Part shown: piece after piece, positions 1-11,631 of the stretch
Layout: every line of letters begins with the position of its first letter
Numbering within the stretch: position 1 is the stretch's first letter
NCBI GenBank assembly: GCA_011800805.1
Contig: MPNW01000010.1
Coordinates: 39,653 to 103,652 of the forward strand
Direction of reading: 5' to 3'
DNA length: 64,000 nt
Source: Hirudo medicinalis
Lineage: Eukaryota > Annelida > Clitellata > Hirudinida > Hirudinidae
The notes under the pieces: generated by a model
The model's input: only the letters and a program-made list of their open reading frames with translations
Told to the model about the DNA's origin: nothing
Databases searched by the model: none
Made by a program: the position numbers and the translations under genes

Positions 1-2338
1 TCTGAGGAAACTGACCTCATTGAACCGACCTTGTTGGATGAACTCATCTGCCACATTTCCAGTCTCGCTTCTGTCTACCACAAACCTCCGAATGCATTCG
101 TCGAGGGACGAGCCGGATCTCTTGTCAGGAGAGTACTACCCAAGTCTCAGTCTCAGTGAGTATATCGGAGCCATTTTTTGTCGGGTTGAATTTATTTTCC
201 TTATTTCAATTATTCGTCTCCGAGTAACATTGCAAGAAGATGCACTTGATAATTTAATATCCGCTAATAAATTTAATAATAATAATAACAACATTGAAAG
301 TTTGTACTTTTGTTTGGAACCCATATTTTTTACCTCAAGAACTCCCGGTGCTGTGACCGAAGCACCACAGGAAACAGCTGCTACTACTGCAACACATACT
401 CCCACACCTGTTTCCGTGGTGATTCCAGGTGTTGACTCTTTGATTGGCGACCTGTTGGACATGGACATCAACCCCCCACATTACCAACAATCTTATCACA
501 ACCAGCAGATGACACCCGTTCCTCCATCCAACGAAGTCGATCTTCTCGGTGAAGGACTCGACAGCCTGGTCGGTTGTTTTTTGTTGAGTTATCAACTTTG
601 GGTTTGCTTATTGCATGAATCGATCTTATTATTCTGTTAAGGTTATTTATCACTTTTGCTAATATAATATTTGCATTTGGTTAAAGTTGCTAAACTGTTT
701 TCAACAGCTCGGCAGTGCCCATGGTTCTGGATTAGAAGGAAGTGGTTCTGAGATGCTTGGAGGACTCAAAGACATCTTTGGACTTGCACAGTCAGCCAGT
801 TATGTTCCCCCTCAAGAGGTTGTTATTGTTGTTTTGTTGGTATTTGTATTCAATTTTGTATTGTATTTGGTATTCAACTGGTTTTTTATTATCTGTTATT
901 TTATTATTATAAATAAATATTTGATGGCTATTCATTGGACAATAACAAAGTGCTCAACATCCTAGGTGTGGCTGACTGCAGCAAAAGGCAAAGGATTGGA
1001 AGTTTCTGGAACTTTCTCGAGGAAGGGAGGGCAAATATTCATGGAGTTGACACTCACAAACAAGGCACTGCAAGCCATGATGGGATTTGCCATTCAATTT
1101 AATAAGAACAGGTGTAGTATCAAATTGTTGATAGCAAATGCATATAATTGATCAACTATTCACAAAGCCACCTAAAAAAAACACATTTTATTGCCTCCAG
1201 CTTTGCCATAGCCCCTGCCCAGGGTCTGAACGTAACATCCCTCATGCCCAATCAGAGCCTCAATGTTTCTCTCCTCCTCAACACTGTTGGTCAAGTACAG
1301 AAAATGCAACCACTTAACAATCTCCAGGTATGTCTCCCAACAAACTGTTATTTGTTGATTTGCTTGATGTTGCAACGGTTGGACGAATTAAATGACTGAA
1401 AGCATTTGTTTAATTCCTTGCAGAGTTTTATAAAATCGTGTCCAATTTTGTCAGACTTTGGTTTATTTTTCCTGATTTTGCTAAATGAAGCATTGTTATT
1501 TATTTATAATTTTTACTTTATTTTAAATGAAGCATTGTTATATGTTATAATAATAACAACTGTAATTAATTGAAAATATAATTAGGAAATTATTGGATTA
1601 GTGATCACTGATAAATTTTGTTGCCAGGTTGCTCTGAAGAACAACATTTCAGTCTTCTACTTCAGTTGTGTGGTTCCGGTTCACGTGCTGTTCGTGGAGG
1701 ATGGAGAGATGGAGAAGAGGACTTTCCTTGCCACCTGGAAGGATATTCCGGTCCAAAATGAGGTCCAATATGAGATTAAGAATGTGCAACATAATGCAGG
1801 TTGGCTCAAGTTTGAGATCAAATTTAAATTAATAATCACTTTAATGAACATAACTTGTATTGTTGTGTTTGCATAAGTGATTCTAAACTTGTTACTTTCA
1901 GACACTGTTTCTCAGAAGTTGAGGAACAACAACATCTTCACAGTTGCCAAGAGGAATGTTGAGGGGCAGGACATGTTGTATCAGTCGCTCAAACTGACCA
2001 ACGGCATTTGGGTCCTTGCGGAGCTCAAAATACAACCGGGGAATCAGAATTTCATGGTGGCCCTCTTATGCTTTTGTTGCAAAGAAATTAATAAATTTAT
2101 AATAACAAATCTTGCTTGAATCAAAAATATATTTCACCAAAAATTGTCATATAATAATATTTAAAATATTGTATATAAAAGGATTAGTTGTACTTGAATA
2201 AACCTCGAAATTATGAAAATTATTCACGTAATTATTTAACCCGTCACTTTTAATTATCCTCAGCTTTCCCTGAAGTCGAGGGCTGCCGACGTCTACCCAG
2301 TCATCCAGCAGTCCTACGATACCATACTCCGTGTTTGA
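1..2338 (+). CDS. AP2B1: Beta-adaptin (AP-1/AP-2 complex beta subunit), C-terminal part
   Basis: Large beta subunit of a clathrin adaptor; it links clathrin and accessory proteins to cargo at the plasma membrane or trans-Golgi. The window holds the last 389 residues. Exons: 1-155, 340-568, 708-818, 966-1111, 1201-1327, 1628-1799, 1902-2056, 2264-2338; they total 1170 nt and join in frame to a TGA. The first exon gives the end of the trunk (EETDLIEPTLLDELICHI, nearly identical to vertebrate beta-adaptin). The next gives a hinge with a clathrin-box-like LLDMD and then LLGEGLDSL. The remaining exons give the whole appendage, including FAIQFNKN, PLNNLQ, LFVEDGEMEK, FLATWKDIP, KRNVEGQDMLYQSLKLTNG and the GIWVLAEL tryptophan. 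Many invertebrates have one gene serving both AP-1 and AP-2, so the symbol does not separate AP1B1 from AP2B1. The start lies left of the window. The donor after exon 7 (ATG|GTGGCC) is weak but keeps phase. Confidence 0.95.
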
Positions 2339-3804
2339 AGCATTTGCAACAAACTTCCAACATTTCCATCTGAACTTTGCGTCAGGCTCGCGTCATTACC
2401 ACATCAACCGTTACCTTGGATGTTGTTCACGATAGTTACGTTAGAATGTTTTTCCATTACCGTGTGTAATGTTTTTGTATGATTGAATTAATTACGTGTT
2501 GATAGATTAATTATGTGATTGTAATTTGTGTGAAGTTAAGAATCAAAATAGATGGAATATTTCTATCGATGATCAGTCTAAAGTAGAATAGTGCTAAACT
2601 TGCGAGTTCACGATGCTTTGACTTGTTGAATTATTGATGTCAATAATTTTACTCGTAAAACAAATAATGAATGCATAAGTATCTGATGCTTGAATAATAA
2701 CAACAATAACAACTTCACATGGCAACAAGTTCTTCCAAGCTGAACGAGGAAGTAAGCAAATCGTTCATTCGAGCTGTTAATTTCTTGCTTTGGCTTTGTG
2801 AAAATGTTGAGAGGGGCACAACGTGATTGGCCAAGAATCAAACGTTGAATAACGTGAGGCAGTGCGAATTTAGATCTGAGGTCATTGCACTCTATTATTT
2901 ATAATAAAGATCTGCATTTTGGTTTTATCTCTTTTATTTGTGGAATAAAATGTTATCAAATTTGGTTGTCAAGCCACTTGGATATTGTCACGTATCAACC
3001 TTCGATTTGCCAACAAAAGTAGTTATTATGTAACTATTAATAGGCAGCAGGAATTCACCGTGATATTCCAAAGTCGCACGACAAAAGTTAGAATTTAGTG
3101 AGGACGTGAGGAGGAAGTGGCACACTTAAAGAGCTTTCCTCTGTGGCCACCTAAAAATTTAAAAGTTGTTAATCCTCCCTAGAAGTCGTGCAATGGTTAC
3201 AATGATTTCTGTCTTCTTGTAACTTAAGCTACTATTATTGTTATTATCGAGCCTGCTACGAGGAAGTGGTTAAATTATCATTAATATTGTTATTATTATT
3301 ATTATTGTTGTTGTTATTTTAAATTATTAGTATTTTTATATTGTGGATTTAAGGGACAATGCCGAATAAGTTTTAAACTTTGATTGCATTGAATTTATGT
3401 CTGTTAAGTTCGTTATTTTCCACGGGTGTATCGTCAACTGCTATGAGTCGAAACAATAACTTACTAGGAATAATCATTTTGAATAAATTATTGATTTATT
3501 TAATCCCTTAATTAAAACACGTGAATTGAAATATTAATTCATTAAAAATGATTGGTGTCGAGAAACAAACGCTTCCATGCATGATTAACCAAGCGAAGCG
3601 GCTGATTGGTTACCGCAAGCTGTAAGCTACGCCATACAAAGGCCAGGTGAGCGTGACTAAAGAGTGGTTACCACCTCAAAAGGTGGTCTGTTATAATCTT
3701 TGGAAGAGTCGTTTCAACATCAAAATGTTAAAATTCTTCTATTTGTAACTTATTACTGTTGTTAATATTGGACTGCGAGAGATCAAATTATACACAAGGG
3801 AAAC
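2339..3804 (+). other. Beta-adaptin 3' UTR and intergenic spacer
   Basis: AT-rich sequence with a short ATT/GTT tract near 3285-3320 and no coding signal. It contains the putative beta-adaptin 3' UTR (to about 2970). The rest must hold the promoter of the next gene, but no TATA box or other site stands out. Confidence 0.6.
2903..2949 (+). promoter_or_regulatory. Poly(A) signals of beta-adaptin
   Basis: Two AATAAA hexamers (2903-2908 and 2944-2949) lie about 570-610 bp past the beta-adaptin stop codon and are the best candidates for its 3' end. The assignment rests on position and the hexamer only. Confidence 0.45.
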
Positions 3805-6800
3805 ATGACAGGAACATTGAACTTCTTAATTTGGGGCAAAGAGACCGGTCGAAGTGGAAGAATTTGGAGGAACCAAGCATGGGGTGGCAGTGGATCAAGT
3901 GCAAGTACCTTTGCACAACCGCTACTTTTCGATACCCTCAAAAAGGGTTGCTCTTCTCCAGACGCCGTGTTGGATGTTATGGACTTCCCCTGGTCTCCCC
4001 CGCCCAAGCTCAACAAATCCCCCTCATCACCCAGCATGTTAGTTTAATGTCCTTTTTATCCTGCTTAAAATTTTGAATCCCGATGCACCAACTCTCAGTA
4101 AATTCGTAATAGTTTGTCGTTGTCTAAACCATCATTTGCAATCTGCAACTGTAATTTTACAACGAAAATAAACCGATTACACATTTGCTTTAAATTAAGA
4201 ACCAACGAGATTCACAAGTCACTCGTCGAATTCGATGAAATGCTGGACGAGTTTGAGACTAACGAAGACGAAAAGAACATGTTTTCAGAAGCACCGACCT
4301 CACTTAACACATCCAGAAGTCTCTGCAACGCTCTCCACAGGAGTGCAAGTAAAAATCTGCTCATGAGACGATCATCTTCAGGTGATTGATTGCTTCCAGT
4401 TGCTTCATAATCATCGTCACCTTTGTCATCGTATGTCATCAATTTCTTGAGTCATAAATATTAATCTAATGGGAACTGATTTGCATTAATGACGTCCAAC
4501 CTTGTGGCGTAGCAAGGGGGGTATTTTGAAAGGGTACGTAAAAAAATATATAGAAAAACGCCCAGATACCACCAAGGAGATTCCGATCCTAAAATTGTGA
4601 TCTTGCTGCGTATCTTCCTTACCCGGGCTATTTATTAGTGTTGCCAGCCGTGAGCGCTTTCTCCAAACTTAAGTTAATATAAAAACTATCTTCCATCAGC
4701 GATGAATCAGACAAGGCTTACAGACTTGGCATTCCTCTCTATAGAGAAGGAACTTGCCGATGGACTAAATTTTGAAAGTGTTATAAAAAAAAAAATGCCG
4801 AAAGAAAAGCGCGGAAAGTTTGTTTGTAAATTTTTAATCGATTTGATTGTAGTTCTATGAAAATAAATACTTGAGAGCTTTCCCAAATTTTGAAGGTTAA
4901 TGGATTATTAACGCGGGGGGGGTGGCGCAAGAACAGTTGCTACGCCACTGGTCCAACCCCCTGCTAAACGATTTTATCCGAAGTAATCCATTTTCTTAAC
5001 AGGCCAACATGGCCATCGTCATCATCATTTTCAGCATTTTCATCGTCGTCATCATTATTAATATTATCCTCAACAATATGCCACTCATTATTTCTTCAGG
5101 AGTCAACTTACTTAGATGTCAAACACTAATCATTTTCAAGCACCATCATCATCATCATCATCATCTGAGATCAAAGACAGTTCCGCATTTGAAGATAGCA
5201 GGAACGTTTAATTATTGCCTTTCAACAAACATCGTGGACTTCTCTTTCGGAAGGAATATTTGAAATTAGAGATATTTGTCGATGCATTTCCATGCCAACT
5301 AAGACAATATTGAAAACATCTTCTCGACTTCAAGAAAATATGATTCTAATTACAAAAGCAGAATTCACAACTTCGTAAATTTTTATTTCGAAATAACGAA
5401 AAAGTTTCAAAAACTAATTTTTCCACCACAAAAGGTTGATTGAGAGAATGGGAATCTTGATTATGAGGGAGTCTGCATGCGTGTTAAGAGGATATCAAGA
5501 TAAAAATTGGAACCATTTGCTAAGTAATAATGTTCGTAAAATTATTAAAAGTAATGCGAAAATAATTTCAATGATTCAACTGCAAACTTTAGATTTTAAT
5601 TTTTGTTAAACTCAAAATTGTTCACGAATTCAATTTCCATTTTCAGGTTTGAGAAGAACTGACGTGACTTCGCATGAAGTAAATGTTTACTTGTTAATTA
5701 TTGGTAAATTATTAATAATAAACAAATTTATTAATTAATTTTGCATTATAATATTTAAGATGAATATTAAAATCCAAAGAATTCAATTCGTTTTGTAAAG
5801 CTTTTGTCAGAATTCACTTGAGAATAATAGTAACAAAACAAAATAAAAATATTTCTTACGTTGTGCAAGTTTTATTGTGGGACATGTTTAATGAATAAGA
5901 AAAGTTGAACATAAATGAACCATTTCTGGAAAATATTTGATTTATAAGGTGATTTTAAAGTTCTAAATCAGTAATGCCAAATAAAGAGTCAAACACAAAA
6001 CGTCAATTTTCGAAATGAAATAGCTATCAACTTTTTCAGATTAATGTTAAACCAAGAATAATGTCTATATAGTGTAGAATAGTATCATTATTCTTTTATA
6101 CATCTTTGCGGGGAATAAACTTGCTATGAGCAAGTTATGACTAATAAGTTATGCGTAATAATAATAATAATAGTAATAAGTTATAAGCATTAAGTTCGAA
6201 ACAACAAGTCATCAACATCTTCAATGTTGAAATATCAGTCACAATGACTCAACTCCTTTAAAGCTGGTCCTTTCAATGTTCTGCTTGCAACATTTTTATT
6301 TACAATGTCATCGTGAGCAGATGAATTGAATAGTTGAACAGTTGAAGGCGGTAAAGCTTAAATCGATGTATTTGCTAACATTCCACAAAATTAAAATTTG
6401 AAATCCCATTAATTAAAAGAGGCAGAAAGATATCAAGACAGATATCGACAGTGATAATAATACTGCTAACTAAAAGAAGCCTCACATTATAATTTAATTT
6501 AATTATAAAATAATATTTTTTTAATCACAGAAATACATTAAAAGTTCCTCTAACTTTGTAAATTGAAGGATCATGAGCCAGTGTATGACATCATCGACGA
6601 CAATGGAAATCCTGAATCTGGCTACACAACAGCAGAGCAGGAGAGCAGTGCCTCAAACAGTATTACGTCGGCAAGTTCAGGGATCTCAGGCATGGCCGAG
6701 AGACGTAAACAGATTTATGGCCAAATATCGGAGAACTTTGGAGCCCCAACGGATAGTTATACCGTTGAAGATTCTTATGAGACCAATGAATTCCCTGCGC

Positions 6801-9800
6801 TTTCCCCTCAGAATTATCAGAGTGAAGACTTGAAAAACTATTCAACTGAAGACAACAATCAAGCAGTTGAATATTCTGCCAACAGGGAATCCTCGTTCGA
6901 TTACGAGGCCATCATGAGGAAGAAGAAGCCAAAGACAGTCTTCACGGACGAAGGTCTTGGACTCACTGATGACGAACTTACGAGGTTGAACCAACTCCTG
7001 CAAGACGAGGAAAGGAGCACCGACGCAAACAGCCAAAACATCGACCACAGCCACAACGACAACGACATCACATCGACGCACGAACGCAGCAACACTTTTG
7101 TCTTCCAGGCGAATCCAGGTGGAGAGGAAGAACTTGGTGACGATGATAACGATCTCGGATATTCAGATTACCTGAACCGTGGCGAAATGATTGATCGGAC
7201 TGATGAGAATGATTACTCATCCGAGTGCAATTTCAACGAAGAAGAGCATTCTTCTCGTCTTTCCAATCCGTCCACTCTCACCAATACCACACCAGTCCTC
7301 CATGTTCCTCCTCCCCCAGATTTCATTCCACCACCACCCAACTTCATTCCACCACCACCCCCTCAACTATCAACAGAGGAAGAAGAAGAAGAAGAAGAAG
7401 AAGATGATGATGATGATGATACCCTGAGGAGTAGTGGTGAGGATGAATACAAGCATTTGGATGGTGTAGAGAACTACACCATCAACTTCGAAGAGAGGCA
7501 GAAGAACATCTGACGTCAGAAGCTGAAGTCAACGACCAACCAATGACTTACGACGACCAATTTTTCGATTATCAGGAACAGCCTGCTGACACCGACCACT
7601 ACGATTACTTCCAACCCGATGATCCACCTCCACCCCCCTCCGAAGAATTTCCGTGGACCGCGGGAGATGACCCAGTAGAAGACGATGGAGACACCTCTTT
7701 TCCAGCACCGCCTCCAGCGCCTCCGCCCCCTCCTTGTGATTGGTCGCCTCCGAGGTCTCAGCCAATGGAAATTTCGGCTCTGAAGGAATCTCTTAGCAAC
7801 GTGAAACTGAGAAAAGTGTCGGGTGTGTTTAACAATCTATTATTTTATTATCCGCCATTTTACATTTTAATTTTTGATTAATTGATTGACTGATTGAAAT
7901 TTCAACGAGGACTGCTGCAGGTTTCTGCTTTGCTGGACGCACGTCATGATGTGCACACATCAGTTATTTTGCACCGTGGTTATTCATATTTTGACATATT
8001 TTAAAATTAGAATTTGATATTTATTATGAGACAATGCATTTAAAATGTTGCACTTCCATATGTAATTTATTATTAATATGGCCATTGTTGCCAAAACTAA
8101 CAATAACTTATAGTAACATCATAATTTATTTTCTCGACCAAAAAGGAGCACAACCAGCTACTAACTATATAACAAAAAAGAGCCAAAAATGGCTCGAGAT
8201 CAACATTACATTGGAATTATTCTGGTATTATTACAACTATTACTGTTATAATTTTGTTACCAGCGATAATAATAATTATATTAATATAATATATTAATTA
8301 ATTAATCCAGATGAAGAACTTTCGTCAGGGGCTCCTCCAAAGGACAGAGTATCGGATGCAGTGGGGATGATAGCAAACCTCATCCTGACGGGGGCCTACA
8401 AGTTGAAACCAACCGCTGCTGGTGCTGCACTGAGAAAGGACCAGAAAAATGGTGAAACAAAATAAATTTATTTCATGACATTTTTGACACAGGATTTAAA
8501 AAAGTAAAACGATATTGTTAAATTGAGTAACAATGCCATAATTTATTAATAAGATTAGATATCTTTAATGTGATTTTAGTAATGATATTGGTAATACGAT
8601 CATCATTAGTATTAAGATGACATCGAAGTCATCAAAAATCCTACAAACAAAAATTACCGCACTTTCATTTCAACAATGAATGCACTTGTTGAACGATTAC
8701 AAAATGTAGGACTTCCAAGAATTCGTCAAATATTGTTATTAAGTCCACGTTTGGATAACCTTCTGTATAAATTCTAAAGATTGTTCTCGATGATATTGGT
8801 ATTGATCTTGATGGTGTTGTTGATGTTGTCGTTAAAGTTGTTGTTGATATTGTTGTCGATGTTGTTCTAGAAACAAGAGACGACACTGACGAACCAACAG
8901 CTCAGATCAACAACTCAGACGACACATTGTACTTGAATGCCTCGGAAGTTGACAACATGGCCTCCCACGACGTGCCTTTCCGTCCACCCATCATCAGTCA
9001 GAAACCTCTCACGTTCGGAAACCAACGTAAGATTTTTTTTCTATTATAAAATAATTAATTTAGTTAAATTTTCATGAAATTCAGGTATGTATTTAAGGAA
9101 TGCACTTTTAATGTTTATATAATAAATGGTCTCTTGGGGAGATTCGATTTTATTTTTAATGATTTAAAATAATTATTAAAATTAGTTAATTAATAATCAC
9201 ATATTTCTATATTTTATTAATACCCCGTTCCAATTATAAATAATTAATTGCGTATTTCCAAAACTTTCAGAAAATCAAAACGTAGTCTCCTTGATGAGCC
9301 CCAAGGAGAAATCCCCTCAAACTGTAAATGATGAGATAGGTGGGTTGTTTGGCTGCTAAAAGCAATAATTAAATTAATAAATAATTATAATTAATAAATA
9401 ATTAATTACAATAAATAAATAATAATAATAATAATTATTATTATTAAATATACCATATTATAATATATATTATTAATATTACCACTATTATTACCACTAT
9501 TATTATTGTTATCATTATTATTATTATTATCATTATTATTATTGTTATCATTATTATTATTATTATTATTATTATTACATTATTATTATTATTAGTAGTA
9601 GTAGTGTTATTATTATTATTATTGTTGTTGTTATTGTTATATTGTAATTTTCACATTATTCCTGTCGGCTTTCCAGACGGTTAAGGATGAATCTGGAGCA
9701 CTATCAGGACTCTTAGTGATTCATCCAAGCACTTTCACAAGTAAAATATGGGCAGTGCCCAACAAGGAAACCTTAGGACGTTCTGGTATCAAATCCACTC

Positions 9801-11600
9801 TTTTTGCGAAGTCTTTTTTCGACATGCTGAATGCTCCTACGACTACTGGGACGACCTTGTTTTCACATTCCACATCCGGTTAATTTCGATCTCCAAAACC
9901 TCGTACTTGCTAGTTTTGTCAGCTTCTTTAGCGCGAAGTTTTTATCGTCAGGGACGGAAACATCAATTAGCATACAAGACTTGGAATTTCTGTCGTGGAT
10001 GACAACGTCAGGTCTGTTGGCTAAGACTTTTCTGTCCGTGATTATTGCGTAGTCCCACAAGATGGTATTCTCGTTTACATTTACCACACTTCGGGGTGTG
10101 TGTTCATACCACTTGTTGGGAACTTCACTACCCAATGGACATGGCTGGCCACCTGTCGTTATGTGACTTACGGTTTCTTGGGCCTTGCCATAGACTCTGC
10201 AATTGCCATCTATCTGCTTCTTTAAAATCTTATGTTGATGGTATCTGGTATTGAGTGTCTGGTTCTAAGCTGCCATGATCAAGCTTTCAGTTTCTCCTTT
10301 GAGCCCTGCACTTCTTAACCAAGCACAACTTGCTTTTTGTCAACAAAAGGTTTTTCAAGGCTGCGAAAAATTGTCCATGAGTTGGTTTCTCCTGCATCTT
10401 TTCTATTCTCTCCTTCTCTATGATGTCCTTTAGCATCACTTTCGCTGTTTGAGCTGTTGACAAAAGCAAATATTTATTCTTTATTACCTTTGCTTCCTTC
10501 AGGAGAGAATATGTGGCCTTCCCAGCCTCACGCTTTTTTTTTTTACAAGCCTACAAAACCTATCTTTGCCCTGCTCAATATAGTCACTCAAATTGACCGT
10601 GGAGCAGCTGCAAGCAGACATCAACTGAACAAGTCCCGTACCTCCATTGCGCCTCTTAATGCACAGCCGACTAACATTTCCTTTCGGAAGATGAAGCCCA
10701 TGCATTTTAAGAAGCTTCCGAGTTTTCCGATCCATTTTCTCAATTTCAGACTTCCTTCATTGGCAATTGGCATGTTTTGGCGTTTGATTTGTTTGCCACC
10801 CTTCATCATAGCAATGGCACACTTGTCTTAGCAGACTTCCAGGCTAATATCATCAGTGAAGGTTTTTACTATGGATAACACTTTACTGAGATGGGCCTCA
10901 GTTCTGGTAAATATTTTAAGTCGTCCATGTAAAGTAAATGTGATGTTTGTTGATTCGATTCTAATTTATATCCTATGTTTAATCTATTGAGCATGTCAGA
11001 CAGGGGTGTTAAAGCTAAACAAAATAAGAGGGGCGAGAGAAGGTCACCTTGGAAGATTCCTCTCTTAATGCTAATTTTATCAGCTGTTGTGCAACCTGAC
11101 TGATGATAGAACATGAGTTCAGTTTTCCAATCTCTCATTGAATATTCCACAAATCGGGCACAAATTGTGGCATGAGCCCGATACATATTGAGCGATGCCA
11201 AAATTCAGGAATGAGGCACATTGTCAAAAGTGCCAGATTCCTCTTCATTCTGTTGGCAACCATTGTTGATAAGCAATTGATCCTTACAACCTCTTGACCT
11301 CTTCGACAACCTTTTTGTCCTATGGGTAATATTTAATCTTTATTATCATTATCATCATCATTATTTTTATTTCCACAATATCGTCGTGCTCCAAAAACAC
11401 TTGAGGGGCTTAAGATATTGAGAACGTCGTACAAATGGGTGGGTTGAACCAACATCCGTAAAGAGGAGCATCTTTGAAGAAGGATTTGTGCTTTCGATTT
11501 GGACTTCAAATGTTCATGTCTCCATGAAGTTCGCCGATGTTTGCCCCAGCACAATAGCAATAATAACAATAATAATAATATAATAATAATAATAATAATA

Positions 11601-11631
<31 letters not shown>

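Noticed and set aside
3759..4076. 105-aa frame (CERSNYTQGKHDRN...) over the first exon of the WH2 gene
   Set aside because: The 3805 frame splices in phase to 4200-4381 with a GT donor at 4038; the 3759 frame does not.
7191..7427. Alternative frames through the long acidic exon
   Set aside because: Shadows of the 6569-7463 reading frame, rich in His/Lys only because of the repeats.
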